Assembly: GCA_029204225.1 (NCBI GenBank)
Contig: CM055098.1
Coordinates: 55,188,282-55,252,281 of the forward strand
Direction of reading: 5' to 3'
DNA length: 64,000 nt
DNA from: Diphasiastrum complanatum
Taxonomy: Eukaryota > Streptophyta > Lycopodiopsida > Lycopodiales > Lycopodiaceae
The notes beneath the pieces are model-generated. The model worked only from the letters and a program-made list of their open reading frames with translations. It ran no database searches and was not told where the DNA came from. The position numbers were made by a program, and so were the translations under genes. The number at the start of each line of letters is the position of its first letter. Positions within the stretch are counted from its first letter, which is position 1. Positions 36,481-48,587 of the stretch are shown in pieces.

Positions 36481-36705
36481 TTGTAAAATGAATGAAACCT
36501 ATTACTGACAATAAAGAATCAATGTGCAAGGCATCTACTTCGTCTATCTCTGATAAGCTTCAAATGCTAAATTTACACACACTTGTTCTTGATTTCTCTC
36601 AATCAACTGATCAACTGAATACGCAAATGGTATCCAATATATATACACAATGTTACATGTGTGTAAATTTAGGGACTGTGCATGCAGGTATTAAGTATCT
36701 ACATA

Positions 36706-36890
36706 AAAACATCTAGATCCTCTCTCATGGCTCTTATCTGCTATTTTCAATATCTACGCTCTATTATATAGTTATAATGCTAATTTAATCAAGCTTAATT
36801 AGTCAATTATAGATACTACTAAGTATCCTTAGCAGTACCTTAGAATAATTATTAAGTTGAGCACACAAGGAAGGGGCATGAAGTATGTAA
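36706..36890 (-). repeat. LTR fragment matching the 5' LTR of element M
   Basis: Matches 44778-44950 through CATAAAAACATCT, TTAATTAGTCAAT, ATACTACTA(A/G)GT, CACACAAGGAAG-like blocks in the same order. It is probably what remains of the 3' LTR of element M. Confidence 0.65.
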
Positions 36891-37084
36891 TGTGACTTTT
36901 AAGTGAAATCATTCGAATATGTAGATAAAATAAGGACAATGTTTAAAAATTTTAATCTAAACAAAGGAAGAGCTCCATTTTGAGTGGTACTACGAAAATG
37001 TCAATCAACATTTTTCGGATCGACATTTTAACTTAGTCAACATTTTAGGTTTACTGGTCAAAGTTGTGATTTTTGCTAACCAAT

Positions 37085-37247
37085 ACCTCTATGAGCTTGG
37101 CCGTTAGGAAATGTCGACCTAGCATGTTTGCCAAGAATACAAGTCTCACAGGTTTGTTTTGGTGAAGACTTGTTAATGTCTAAACCAATGACTTGATTTT
37201 TGCAAAACATATAGTAAATAGATCTCATATGGAGACGCCCTAGGCGG
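37085..37247 (-). pseudogene. Copia pre-integrase fragment, second copy of part of element M
   Basis: About 155 bp align closely with 43940-44096 (TTAGGAAATGTCGACCTAGC versus TTAGGAAATGTTGACCTAGC, and onward to CTCATATGGAGACG). On the minus strand this encodes the pre-integrase zinc domain. It stops exactly where the 5' LTR remnant of element P begins. The same segment thus flanks element P on both sides. Confidence 0.75.
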
Positions 37248-37415
37248 AAATAGCATCGAATCCCAACATGGTATCAGAGCTTTCACTATGATTTCAGTAC
37301 GTATTTAGAGCTGACATTCTCAGAACAACCATTCTGATATAGTGTAGACATTTGCTATAATTGTTTCCAGTCATATTAATCTACTATATGCATTACACTC
37401 ATCTCGAAATTCCAA

Positions 37416-38287
37416 ATGGATTCGCAATCACAGTCTGTTCTAATGATAGACAGACTCGATGGTTTGAACTACCGTTTATGGAAATTCAAGATGAAGGTAA
37501 TTCTGATGGCCAAGGAGCTTTCGAAAATAGTCGCTGGAACCGAGCTACTTCCCAGTGTCGATGAGCAAGCCATTTCCAAATTGAAGCTCATGGATGGCAA
37601 GGCTTTCACCTTGATCACCTTTAACATCTCCGACACACGAATTGGTCATATCAGATAATCCCAATCCTTGACAAGCTTGGGATTTATTAAACACATTATA
37701 CGAAGTGAGAGATGTCACTTCAAAGCTACATCTGAGGAGAAAGTTCTTCTCACTCAGAATGTCAGATATTGATTTTGTTTAGAATCACATAAATGAATTG
37801 AAGACTATTAGAGCAGATGGCGGCAATAGGTTCAATAATCGAAGACTCTGATGTTGTTATGACCTTATTGTCCAGTTTGCCATCCTCTTATGAAAACTGT
37901 GTGATGATGGTATCCACACACTCAGATATAACATTGTCTAGAGTCCTAATCGTGTTGTTGTAGGAGGAGACAAGAAGGAATGGAGCATCTTCGTCCTCCA
38001 TCAATGACTCGCAGGCATTATTCTCGAAGAAGAACACCAAGAAGCAATAGAAGAAGAAAGTTGTCTGACAAACCGACAACAATCAGAAGCAGACACAGAA
38101 GACCCAGAATCAACCACCTGCTCAGAACAAGAAAAGGCTATTCTGCAGATACTGCAAGAGGACGAATCACGAAATCCAGGACTGTCGAGTCTTGAAGTTC
38201 AACAAGAAGAAGAAGAATAAGCCGGACCAGCAAGCCCATGCAGCCAACACAAAGCAGAAGAACCAAGATTCAAAATATGACAAGTAG
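37416..38287 (+). pseudogene. gag: Copia gag of element P
   Basis: ATG at 37416 gives MDSQSQSVLMIDRLDGLNYR followed by LWKFKMKVILMAKELSKIVA. A stop occurs at 37656 and the middle part (37660-37960) is badly frameshifted. The zinc knuckle CRYCKRTNHEIQDC is intact at about 38138-38180, followed by a Lys-rich tail. Particle-forming and RNA-binding protein of the element; inactive here. Confidence 0.85.
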
Positions 38288-39066
38288 GAAGTCTTCATGG
38301 TGAGCCATAACCATGTCGAACAATCGGAAGAATGGTTCCTCGATTCTGGAGCAACACAGCACATGACAAGCCATCAAGAATGGTTCATGGATTATTCGGC
38401 CTACAGCACCAAGTGATTCGTTCACCTTGGAGACAACAGCTCCCACAGAATTGAAGGTGAAGGTACTGTTAGAATGAATTTTCATAATGGAGTGTCAAAA
38501 TTTGTACCAAATGTACTATATGTCCTGAACTTGACGACAAATCTACTATCAGTAAGTCGAACCACAGATCTAGGACATAGAGTAGAGTTTCAGACAGACT
38601 CCTATCAAATTCTTGATAAAGGCAGGAGAGTTCTTGCACTCGGAAAGAGACAAGGATATCTCTGTAGGCTTAGTCATTGTAATATTGTGACTGGTCGTGT
38701 TTAGAGTAGTTCAATATATGTGAATAAATAATTGATTTGGCATTATAGACTTGGTCACCTTAATCATACATCTATAAAATACATGTCTAGACATTCTTCA
38801 GTTCATGATTTAGACTATCGAATTATCGACCCTCCTGTCTACCAAAGTTGTATCATAGAAAAGCACACAAGAAGGCCATTTAAGTCAAATCAAGAACATA
38901 TTTCTAAAGATTTGCTAGATATTGTACATATAGATATATGTGGCCCAATGCAAATACCATCACTGCTTGGTGCTAATTTCTTTATTACATTCATAGATGA
39001 CTATTCCAAAAGGACTGTTGTATATTTTCTGAAGCACAAATCTGAAGGCCTTCCAGTTCTTCAATG
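38288..39066 (+). pseudogene. pol: Copia protease, pre-integrase and integrase N-terminal part of element P
   Basis: The protease active site WFLDSGATQHMTSHQEWF lies at about 38331. Then VLYVLNLTTNLLSVSRTTDL, WHYRLGHLNHTSIKYM and CIIEKHTRRPFKS form the pre-integrase zinc domain. The integrase core begins VHIDICGPMQIPSLLGANFF with ITFIDDYSKRT, giving the first catalytic Asp in HIDICGP. Stops at 38702 and at 39065 and a gap before the next segment disrupt it. Confidence 0.85.
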
Positions 39067-39500
39067 AGTTGCAGATTGGAAAAAGAATAAAAGCTCCAGA
39101 AGCAACAATGCTGGCGAATACATATCAAATGAATTCAAGGATTATTGCTCAGCCAATGGCATCGAACAACAGTTTGTTGCTTCCTATTCTCCACAGTCGA
39201 ATGGACTAGCCGAGAGGAAGAACAGGACCTTAGTCGAATCTGCCAAATGCATGATCACTCATGCTTTGGTGCCCAAATCATTATAGCAACATGTTGTTTC
39301 AACAACAACCTACATGCAGAATCAATGTATAACTAAAGGCCTCCCTGACAGCAAAACTCCTTATGAAGTTTAAACCTTCAATAAAAGATTTGAGAGTATT
39401 CGGATGCACAACATATGCTCATGTCCCAAAGGACAATGGAAAGAAACTTGATTAGCATCCATTTAAAATTGTTCTTGTTGGCTATTGCACTTCTTATGGA
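39067..39500 (+). pseudogene. pol: Copia integrase C-terminal part of element P
   Basis: Frames in this stretch give NAGEYISNEFKDYCSANGIE, then QQFVASYSPQSNGLAERKNR, which carries the DDE glutamate, and LPDSKTPYEV. Frameshifts and stops near 39340 and 39373 split it. It completes the integrase begun upstream. Confidence 0.8.
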
Positions 39501-39879
39501 ATGTATAGACTATATAATATAGACACATGTAAAGTTTTTACTAACAGGGATGTGACTTTCATAGAAGATCAGTTTATTGATCTAAAGGGCAAGGACCAGA
39601 TGCAATCTACAAAACCTGAGAAGGTAACATTACCAGTTAATTAAATATATCCATTGCCTTTGATCAAAATTAATGTCTAACACACTTGTAGTCACCCAAT
39701 ACAGTCAGATCCAGAAGAATAAGAAGAAGCTGCAACTCAGGAGCAGCCGACTCAGCCAACACAAGGTCAAATTTTGCAGCCAGAAACTTCAACCAGAAAA
39801 TCAACAAGAACTCGAACTCAGCTTGTCCTATACACTGATGAATTCGCTCATTGTTCCATTCAGGAGCCAACCACAGTTG

Positions 39880-41424
39880 AGGAAGCTTTGTCACATGCCG
39901 ATTCATATCTCTAGAAAGAAGTGATGGACAAAGAGCACAACTCACTATTGAAAAACAACACTTGGACTGTCATTGACCTGCCAGCAAACAGAAAGATAAT
40001 CTACTGCAAATGGATCTTTAAGATCAAATACAATGCAAATGGCAATATCAACAGAAGGAAAGCTTGACTCGTGGCAAGGGGATTTTCACAAATTCCCAAC
40101 ATCGACTACTTCAAAACCTTCAACCCAGTCATCACGCACACATCTATTCGACTACTACTTTCTTATGGTGCTGTAGTAAATCTTGAGGTACATCAGATGG
40201 GTGTACAAACCGCATTCCTCAATGGATTATCGAGGAGGACATCTACATGATCTAGCCTGAAGGCTATATCCTCAACGGGAGGCCATGTATGCAAACTTCA
40301 TAAAGCTTTGTACGATATGAAACAATCTTCTAGAGCATGGTTCCATCGTATCAACACGTTCTTAATCGATCATAGTTTTGAACCTAGCTCTACAGACTGT
40401 AATGTATATTACAAAGTTGTTAATCAGTTCTTTGTAATCATCACACTCTACGTGGATGATGTGATGTTGTTTTGGCAACAATGTTGCTCTGACAAAGGAT
40501 ACAAAGAGGATGTTATCCCAAAAATTTGAGATGATAGATCTTGGAGAAGCACACTATTGTCTCGAGATTCAAATTCACATAGATAGAAGGAGAAGACTTC
40601 TCTACATTACTCAGTAGGAGTACTTTTATAATTTGCTGACGAATTGCAACCCTATACGTAATCCCATGGATCCAGGTCTTAAGTTATCCAAGGAACAATG
40701 TCCTCAAACCAATGAGAAAAAGGCGAAAATGCAGGGGTATCCATTTCGATCTATTATCGGATCCCTGATGTATGCAATGATCTCGACCAGGCCAGATCTT
40801 GCATATGCCATAAGTTTCTTGATTCAATAATTGACAAATCCTAGCATGATACACTGGAAAGCTCTTATCAGAGTCATCAGATATGTACGAGGAGCCACTG
40901 CAGACTTTTGTATCTGCTATGGTGATGGAGATCCATCTGATATCATACTCTTTATGGATATATAGATGCAATTTGGATAGGCGATATCGACACCAGAAAA
41001 ACTTCTAGATATGTCTTCATGTTCAACAATGGTCCAATATCTTGGAACAGTCGAAAACAAACATCCATCGCAATTTCATCTATAAAACCAGAATACATTG
41101 CAACCTCTCAAGCTACCGAAGAGGTAATCTAGTAGAGAAATTTATTGTTCGATATTAGTCTCAGACAATCTGCTCTGACAATGATTCAGTGTTACTGCAT
41201 TATCGATCAATCCTAGATTACACTCTAGGAGTAAGCACATCGAGATTAAGTACCACTATATCAGGAGCAAGATACTCAACAAGGAGGTAAGTCTGAAATT
41301 TTGCAGAACTCAATACATGTTAGTTGATATATTTACAAAAGGATTAAATCAGGAAGCACACAAGAATTTATGTGCTATCTTGAATTTGAAAATCAAGGCA
41401 TTCAAGGATTCAGATTATAGGGGG
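39880..41424 (+). pseudogene. pol: Copia reverse transcriptase and RNase H of element P
   Basis: RT begins EVMDKEHNSLLKNNTWTVID and CKWIFKIKYNANGNINRRKA, followed by a stop replacing Arg or Gln, then LVARGF, QTAFLNG, LYDMKQSSRAWFHRINTFLI and the polymerase site LYVDDVMLF (about 40450). RNase H reads FRSIIGSLMYAMISTRPDLA, later MLVDIFTKGLNQEAHKNL close to the PPT. At least six in-frame stops are visible, so it is dead, but its length is close to that of a complete pol. Confidence 0.87.
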
Positions 41425-42279
41425 TGTTGGATTTCTATCCTCTCCATCCATGTTCTCTGCTAATCTAGATCCAATCATTGAGTTGTTGTAAATATTTGAG
41501 CAGTCGCATACTCTGCAGAAATACAAAGGAATTGGTTATCCGACAGTTCAGCCACCTCTTCTTTGTTGGCCACCTTCTCTTATTCAACTATGATCGATTG
41601 TTTGGCCATACCCGATTGGTCGGTCATCCTAGACCATCTAGGCAGACTCTCTTATTCGGCCTACCTCGAACAATCGGCCGTAATGTGACTATCGACAAAT
41701 CAACAAGTACACACATCACGACTGGACAAAATCAAATATTGTCCGATGGCGGCTACCAACAGCATGTAGTGCCTTAATCTAATTGTAAACTATAGCTTAA
41801 CCATTCTTTTAATTAGTTAGCCATGTGTGTATAACCAGCAACTTATCAGTTGCTCTGTTAACTGAATTCATAGTATTGTCTCAGAAAGAACGCCTCTCTG
41901 TATGCATCCAAACTGTATTTTCTACACAACTAATTTGTCAATGTTCCAGCAATTTAAGTTGTCTATGTTGACTACTTATTTCTTGTCATTGTCAGATAGA
42001 TTCACGCTCGTAGATTGAAACTGCTCTCATGTGACTGATAGCACTGCTCCATCCGTCGTTCTAATAAACATACCCAAGTCGCTTCTACAAATCTAAATAT
42101 GATAAACAGGATAATTTGTGCATGGCTAAGGGATTCAAATGTTTAGATCCAGCAACTTTGAAGCTGTGATCAAGTAAGATAGATCCGGATCTGTCTGAAT
42201 CTGATAAACATAGTTGCATGTATTGAGGATTCCTGCTCGCTTCTCTCTGTCGCTACGAAAATAGCATCGAATCCCAACA
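41425..42279 (+). repeat. 3' LTR of element P
   Basis: An 855-bp LTR with TGTTGG...CCAACA ends. A patch at about 41530-41690 repeats GGTCGGCCA- and CGATTG-like strings; the equivalent part of element C has TCGACTTATCG repeats. Confidence 0.88.
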
Positions 42280-42280
42280 C

Positions 42281-44096
42281 TTCAAATAATCTTTGAATTT
42301 AACATCTTCTTAAATAAAATATGCTTATTCTTTCGTAAGGCTTTAATGAATATATCAGCCACTATAGAATTTGTGAAACGGTAAATTAGCTCGACATGTT
42401 TAGCATGTACTTCTCTCGAACAAAATGAAATTGAATTTCATTATGTTTGGTCATGGTATGAAATCTAGGTTGACTGATGTTATCACAATAGATGGTAGTT
42501 GAAAAAGTTTGTTTGAATTTTAGATGTTGTGAAGACGTCTCACCAAATGGTTTGTTTGGTTGCTTGTGTTGCTGCTACATATTCAACTTCAGTCGAGGAC
42601 GATGTAATCGACTTTTGCTTCTTGTTATTTTAAGAAACTGGTGCAAAAGATAGATAGAAGTGGTAATCAAAAGTAGACTTTTTGGTATCTAAGTCTCCTC
42701 TCCCATCTAAATTTGAATAACTGAATAAAGACAGTGCAAGAAACTTCGTTATTTGTTGATTGAATGTATTCGATTACTCGTTTGTCCAGAATCTATTGTA
42801 AATATCTTTGTTGGCTTAGAAAGATGATCTTCTTGGCTCTATCTTGAAGAATTTGACTGCCAAGAAAATAATGAGCTGGTTTGAGATCTACCATGTTGAA
42901 TTACGTAGAAAGATTTAACTTCGTAATTTCGAGTAGTGAAGTACAGCTGTTTACAAATAGACAGTTGTCAACATAAAGAGCAATGATTATGTAATTTGGA
43001 CCATCAAATGTGATATAAACATTCGAGATAGCAGCATTGGAATAAAAGTTGACTTGCAATAGATAATCATTGATTCATTGAAACCAACAAACTTGATGAC
43101 CTTCAATGACATAGCTTTTAGATTGTCACATGTAAATATCTTCATGGATGTAAACATTCAAGAATGCAGTTTGTGCATTCATCTAATGTACTTTGAGATC
43201 TTCTACTACTACAATTGCCAACAAGGCTGGAATAGATTCAAGTTTAACAACTAGACTAAAATCTATGTGTAATCAATAGTTGGTTATTGTGAGTAGCCTT
43301 TGCTACAAGTCTTGCCTTCTATTTCCATATGGAGTCACCAAAATTAGACTTCCTTTTGAAGATCCACTTGCATTCGATGATCTTTTTTTTGGTAGGGGGT
43401 TTGACAAGCGTCCAGGTTTGGTTCTTGATTAGTAGATTGTGTTCATTGTCCGTTGTTACTTTCCATTTTTCAGAATTCACATTTGATAATGCATCTTGAA
43501 CAATAAGAGGTTCTTCAATTGTTTCCCAAAAAATATAAGGAGTAAATCTTTGAGGTGGATGCAATCATTCAACCATATCTTTGAACAATTGGTTATTCTT
43601 CATGATCCAAGTCAGATGGTGAATGGATACAAAATGTGAAGTGGAGGGATTCAAGAGAATAAATATGCACTTGGTATCACTACGTTTGAATTTCTACCTT
43701 TGTTTCAATGGGATTTGTGTATAACAAACCCACCTAAAGTCCCTTAGATGATCTTTGTACCTGAGCAAACGTCCTCATGGGTTTTGTTGTTAATGGCCTT
43801 GTTACTACAACAATCTTGAAGATAGCAAGCTGCTGCATTCTAGAAAAGTCGTCAATAAATGTAATAAATTGCATTGCTCTTTCATATGATTTGTTTCAGG
43901 CCACAGAGATCACAATGAATTAGATTCAAAATGTTAGTAGCTCTGTGAGCTTGGCCTTTAGGAAATGTTGACCTAGCATGTTTGCCAAGAATAGAAGTCT
44001 CACAAGTTTGTTTTGGTGAAGACTTGTTAATGTCTAAGACAATGACTTGACTTTTGCAGAACATATAGTAAATAGATCTCATATGGAGACGTCCTA
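42281..44096 (-). pseudogene. pol: Copia pol of element M (pre-integrase, reverse transcriptase, RNase H)
   Basis: Reading the minus strand from the right: QTCETSILGKHARSTFPKGQ and AHRATNILNLIHCDLCG (pre-integrase zinc domain and start of integrase), a gap, then VTTDNEHNLLIKNQTWTLVK and IIECKWIFKRKSNFGDS (RT start, 43564-43319), MNAQTAFLNV, IIIALYVDNCLFVNS (the YVDD site mutated to YVDN), DLKPAHYFLG and, near 42580, STEVEYVAATQATKQTIW (RNase H end). Gag, protease and most of integrase are missing. It ends next to the 3' LTR of element P. Confidence 0.83.
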
Positions 44097-44321
44097 GGCA
44101 TTGATGCCATAGGTATTCTTGTCAAAAATAGGTGTAAACAAATATATTTTTTCTTATGAGAGGAACAAGCATGGCTTAACATACAAAGATGACCATTTTC
44201 ACAACCTTTCACCTAAACATTAGAAAATTGATATTTTGAATAAGACATTATTTTGCATTGAAAACGATAATATGGCCTCAATTACTAGTTTTACTTATAA
44301 TATTATAAAATTAACATATTA

Positions 44322-44955
44322 GCTCTGATACCATTGTTGAAAAATGAGTATGAAAAGCATAATGAGTAGTTAAAAAATTTGACGCAAGTTCAGATGTCCT
44401 AAGCACTTAGTATGTGCGTTGTGAAAGACAATTATAAAGAGCAAATTAACTATGTTTACTTAAAAGGATCATTTGTCACAATAGAACCTACAATTAGATT
44501 GAGTTGGAAGGTGTCAGGGATGACCACAATGTTAGAAAGACCATGTTTCTAAAACTCAATCAACAAGCACACTATGAGAATTGGAACATTTGATTCATAA
44601 TGAAAGTAAACATAACATGAACCATTCACACAAGATACAATCACATTTGTTGAATGCAGACTATATTAAAAAATGTATGAATGTAGAGAAAGATTATTAT
44701 TAGTAAATCTATTATAGTAGTGTACAGGCCTAGAAGAAGAACAATATGAGAACTAAGCGGGATGATGCTAGGTGTTTGCATAAAAACATCTCGACATCCT
44801 CTCTTTTGTCTCTAGTCTATAATCTACAACATTTATGCTTAACTATATAGCAGTTTAATTAGTCAATGATAGGTACTACTAGGTGTCCTTAGAAGTAGCT
44901 CAGAATGACCATTAAGCTCAGCATACAAGGAAGCGGACGTGCAGTACGTAATGTC
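44322..44955 (-). repeat. PBS and 5' LTR of element M
   Basis: GCTCTGATACCA (reverse complement of the tRNA-Met PBS) ends at 44333, one base from the LTR end TGTTGAAAAATGAG at 44335. The LTR extends right to about 44955; its distal part matches 36706-36890. The far boundary is inferred from that match only. Confidence 0.7.
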
Positions 44956-45667
44956 AGAAACCTTTGGGGACGTCGATGAAAGGGAAATAGGCACAATCGA
45001 GGGCACAAGACAGGAGCTATCAGGGGTGCCCTTATATAGAGCAACTTAATGAGAGAACTCTAGTTAGCTTTTTGTAAGGATCTAGTGCAGTGTGCAGACC
45101 ACATCAAACATTCACCATCTACACCTCTCAAACTCTCAAAGATGGCACAGTAAAAGCTAATAGATTATAAAGAGATATTGTACATATAGCAAAGGCCCCA
45201 CACTGTCTGGGCCACTGTCCAAGTAACTAGGACCAGTATAGGCCATAATAACGGGCAAACTCAAGACATGCCCTTGAGCATAGCAAATGCCATCGAAAAT
45301 CTATTGTGTAGGCTAATTTCCTACGCATGGCTACTCGGCTAATCCAAGTAGTCGGCTATGAGATGAATGTCATATCAATATATCGATTGTGGGGTCACAC
45401 ATGTCGATCACTACTGAATATGATAAACTGACTAACTGTAATATTATTACAGTATCATATTTGAAGCTTACATAAGACATACATCAGATTGACTATGATT
45501 TATAACTCTCTCCCTTAAACTGAAATGTGATAAAAAGTGAAAGATAAACAGCCTGTAGCAATGTCTACAATATCCAAAAGATATTATGCATGTTCTACTA
45601 CTATGTACTTGACTCACACTCGAGCACACCAACAAACCACCAAGAATATTTACTCCCCCCTCACGCA

Positions 45668-45764
<97 letters not shown>

Positions 45765-46000
45765 TTTTTTTTTAAATGTAAAAGTATCATGCACACACAA
45801 TGCTCACACATAGAGTCTACCACACTCTCGACCCCAACTGACTTGTCCCCATCCGACTTGAACACAAGTTGACCACATGAGCGACATAGGCGCTCACACC
45901 AAGAAAATCCCACTACCACGATGAGACTTACATCTCCCATCTAGCTAGGTTGACATCTTATCAAACACTTACAAACACAAACCTGTAAAGCTGACATAAA
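44956..46000. other. intergenic stretch with a (CA)n tract
   Basis: No gene recognised. A long (CA)n microsatellite lies at 45671-45759. The remainder has no family motif. Confidence 0.4.
45671..45759. repeat. (CA)n microsatellite
   Basis: About 44 uninterrupted CA units followed by TACA and a T run. Confidence 0.97.
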
Positions 46001-46965
46001 TGAGCGACTAAGACTCAACATGAGAAAATCTTACTACCACCCTAAGATTGTACCCTCACCAAATAGACATCTAGTAGGCTTAATGACAAGTCACTAAGCA
46101 TAACAAATGATTACTTTTTTTGACGTAGAAAATGCATAAACATGTGCAACTATGACTTGTGAAGGATTTTAGATCATTCAAGATCCAATCCATGTCCCTG
46201 ATCTTTGGTTAAAATAAGGAGCAAACCAACAATCCGGCCAATGTAGAAAAATCAGCATCTACATACAAAATGAGATGCAAACTCTAAGAGATATTGATCA
46301 AACATGAAACCAAACATAAAATATGTTTGTTGTCCGTACAATTACAGTACCCTACAGTATTTCACATGTGTAAAACTGAAAATAGCAACATATGAGCATT
46401 CTATACACAAGATTGCAAGATATCACCAAGATAGTGCACACTTGAGTAGTAGAACCCAAAGAGAACCATGTATAATGATGAAATGAGAGAGAGAAGAGAG
46501 AAGATGTGTCTCTCCACTAGTTACATCCTTTTATAGAGTGTCCAAACCCTATTTGGCCACTTGGCTTTCCCTCCAAAATGTAAACCCTACTATTTTTGGG
46601 TCTAGATTCAATGTACCCAAAGTTCAAATTTGAATCTCTCTCAAACTCGACTACCAACTTTTCCAGACTTTCAAAAAGTGTTTATTGAATGTATTTTAAA
46701 CTATATAACTTCAAAAATTTTATCTCTAAGTCTAAAATGAGCTTTGGCCTCTTATTGACAATTTACCAGAATGTTGAAATCTCTCACACTCCCTCTTCAA
46801 CTAGTTTTGGCATAGTTTTGACAATAGAACTTTGATCCAACTTTAGAATGATCTCCATCCTAAGTATAGATCTCCTTTCTAAGGTTCTAAAGTATCTTTC
46901 ATAACTGATATAGGGAATAGAGTCCAAATTGGATGCTTCACTATTTCTTACATCAATTTTACACA

Positions 46966-47361
46966 TCAAGATATAACTAGAACATGAAGAACTAGAATGT
47001 GAATGAAATGAGTCCTCCATGCTTCAGACTTTGAACTCTCTGTAAAATTACAGCAACCAAACAATAAATGTGAGTGATGACCATTTGCTTTCTTGTCTCC
47101 TCCAACTTTGTCCTTTCTTGATATGTCTCCACCATAAAACTCCATGAATGAGCCTCCATCTCCATCTTGCCACAAAATATCATCAAACCTTGGAAATACA
47201 CGAGTAGGTGAGTACATTAATGATGAAAATCCAGCATCACATGACTCCATAAACCAAGTAGGTTGCACTAGTCCATCTTCAAGATCTACTTGACACAAAA
47301 AAATGACCATGAATTTACCAAAAAATTGACAATCTCCAAACAGTGGCATCAAGTAGCTCAA
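46966..47361 (-). CDS. E2 unrecognised frame 4
   Basis: 131 codons near the 3' end of E2, containing QVDLEDGLVQPTWFMESCDA, RVFPRFDDILWQDGDGGSFM and KVGGDKKANGHHSHLLFGCC. An overlapping frame (47201-46992) also stays open for 69 codons, so coding status is doubtful. No family recognised. Confidence 0.28.
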   Translation of the reverse strand: MSYLMPLFGDCQFFGKFMVIFLCQVDLEDGLVQPTWFMESCDAGFSSLMYSPTRVFPRFDDILWQDGDGGSFMEFYGGDISRKDKVGGDKKANGHHSHLLFGCCNFTESSKSEAWRTHFIHILVLHVLVIS

Positions 47362-47478
47362 AACTTGAGAACTTGATCATGGATGAGTGACATAATGAAC
47401 CTCCAATAGCTTCATTTCCATCAGCAAAATCATCCAAGAATGCTAGTACAACTCCAACAATAAAATATTGCAAGACAA

Positions 47479-48000
47479 TTAGCTAGTTTGTCCATATCTT
47501 GACAATTTGCGCATATTCACATGAAATAACTCAAACATGAGATAGAACAAGTAAAGTAAACTTGAACAACACTTCCTTGATGCTCCTTTGACCTTACTTG
47601 AGTTTGAATACTCCTGCAAAAACAGATCCATAACATCTTTGCCAAATAACCTTCCTTTGATGCTCTTGACTAGCTCCAAATTGCCACCTTTCCTTTTGTG
47701 TTGTTGAAGCCCTTTGAGACCAACCTCTTGATCTTCCTCTTGACCATCAAAGTCATTGAACAAAATATATTTTTCAGATCCACTACTTAATCCTCTAGTA
47801 TGAAAACCATGAGAATCAATATCCACTTGCACAACATCATCTACACAAGAAAATTCTCCAAAACATGTGAGTAAAGCAAAATGAGTCGCTTCCACTTGCT
47901 TACCTTTCTCTTGAACATCAAAGATATCAAAGACATGAATATCTTCAGACTTGAACCTCTGGAAATACTCCCTCTCAAACATATGATCTAGATCCAACAA
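47479..48000 (-). CDS. E2 unrecognised frame 3
   Basis: 173 codons overlapping the end of frame 2 by about a dozen bases: MLDLDHMFEREYFQRFKSED, HVFDIFDVQEKGKQVEATHF, FNDFDGQEEDQEVGLKGLQQ and GRLFGKDVMDLFLQEYSNSS. It is acidic. The overlap suggests one original protein broken by a frameshift. Family not recognised. Confidence 0.38.
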   Translation of the reverse strand: MLDLDHMFEREYFQRFKSEDIHVFDIFDVQEKGKQVEATHFALLTCFGEFSCVDDVVQVDIDSHGFHTRGLSSGSEKYILFNDFDGQEEDQEVGLKGLQQHKRKGGNLELVKSIKGRLFGKDVMDLFLQEYSNSSKVKGASRKCCSSLLYLFYLMFELFHVNMRKLSRYGQTS

Positions 48001-48560
48001 GATCTCATCAATGCTTGATCTCGAATTTCCACAAAGGTTATGAAAACAATGTCACCAATGTCACCATCATAAATCAAAAGATAAATTCCAAACTTTCCAT
48101 CCAACATGAAGTAGAGTAGGTGAAGATGAGTATAAAACCTAATAAATCCAGCCTTATTGAGTCTATAACAAACCTCAATAAGCTCACCAATGAGATTTCT
48201 CTTGCCTTGAAGAAATTGCCTCTCGATTTGCTCCATGTAGTCTTCTCCAACCAACGTTTTGCCATCTCGATCATGAGTGATCAATTCATAATCATAGAAT
48301 CTTTTGAGTTGATGAAGAGATGTGAGATCCATGCCTTGGATCTTCCCAAGAACCAATCTTCCATTGCTCTTTCCTCCATAAGACTCTCTCTTAATGATTG
48401 CATCATAAGAAGTAGAAACCTCAAAAATATTAGAAGCCATGAAAAAAATGAATAGTACCTTCAACATAAGGATGATTGAAGTACTCTCTTTTTTCAAACA
48501 AGAACTTCTACTCAATGTTAGGTAATGACTCATATGATAATGATTCTTCCTCACTATCAT
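47988..48560 (-). CDS. E2 unrecognised frame 2
   Basis: A frame of 190 codons, including MASNIFEVSTSYDAIIKRES, GKIQGMDLTSLHQLKRFYDY, EDYMEQIERQFLQGKRNLIG, YRLNKAGFIRFYTHLHLLYF and GDIGDIVFITFVEIRDQAL. Composition looks protein-like (mixed charged and hydrophobic blocks). Its end, with LLYF-x-LD-x-K ... DIVFIT, weakly recalls YFVFDRKHVMYL ... DDEIVIITTL in E1. Function unknown. Confidence 0.4.
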   Translation of the reverse strand: MIVRKNHYHMSHYLTLSRSSCLKKESTSIILMLKVLFIFFMASNIFEVSTSYDAIIKRESYGGKSNGRLVLGKIQGMDLTSLHQLKRFYDYELITHDRDGKTLVGEDYMEQIERQFLQGKRNLIGELIEVCYRLNKAGFIRFYTHLHLLYFMLDGKFGIYLLIYDGDIGDIVFITFVEIRDQALMRSCWI

Positions 48561-48587
48561 TCACAATGACATCATTCAAAGTACATC

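Larger units (their letters stand above)
37248..42279 (+). mobile_element. Ty1/Copia LTR retrotransposon (element P), 5' LTR truncated, nested in element M
   Basis: The 3' LTR is complete (41425-42279, 855 bp, TGTTGGATTT to ATCCCAACA). Only its last 21 bp survive on the left (37248-37268, AAATAGCATCGAATCCCAAC then A), followed by the PBS TGGTATCAGAGC at 37269-37280. The interior holds gag, protease, integrase, reverse transcriptase and RNase H in standard Copia order, with many stops and frameshifts. A PPT (GGGGG) precedes the 3' LTR. It lies within minus-strand Copia sequence. Its LTR and gag relate it to element C at 21.4-22.7 kb. Confidence 0.9.

Noticed and set aside
45468..45940. Several open frames of His-Thr or Cys-Val repeats
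   Set aside because: They are translations of the (CA)n microsatellite on both strands.
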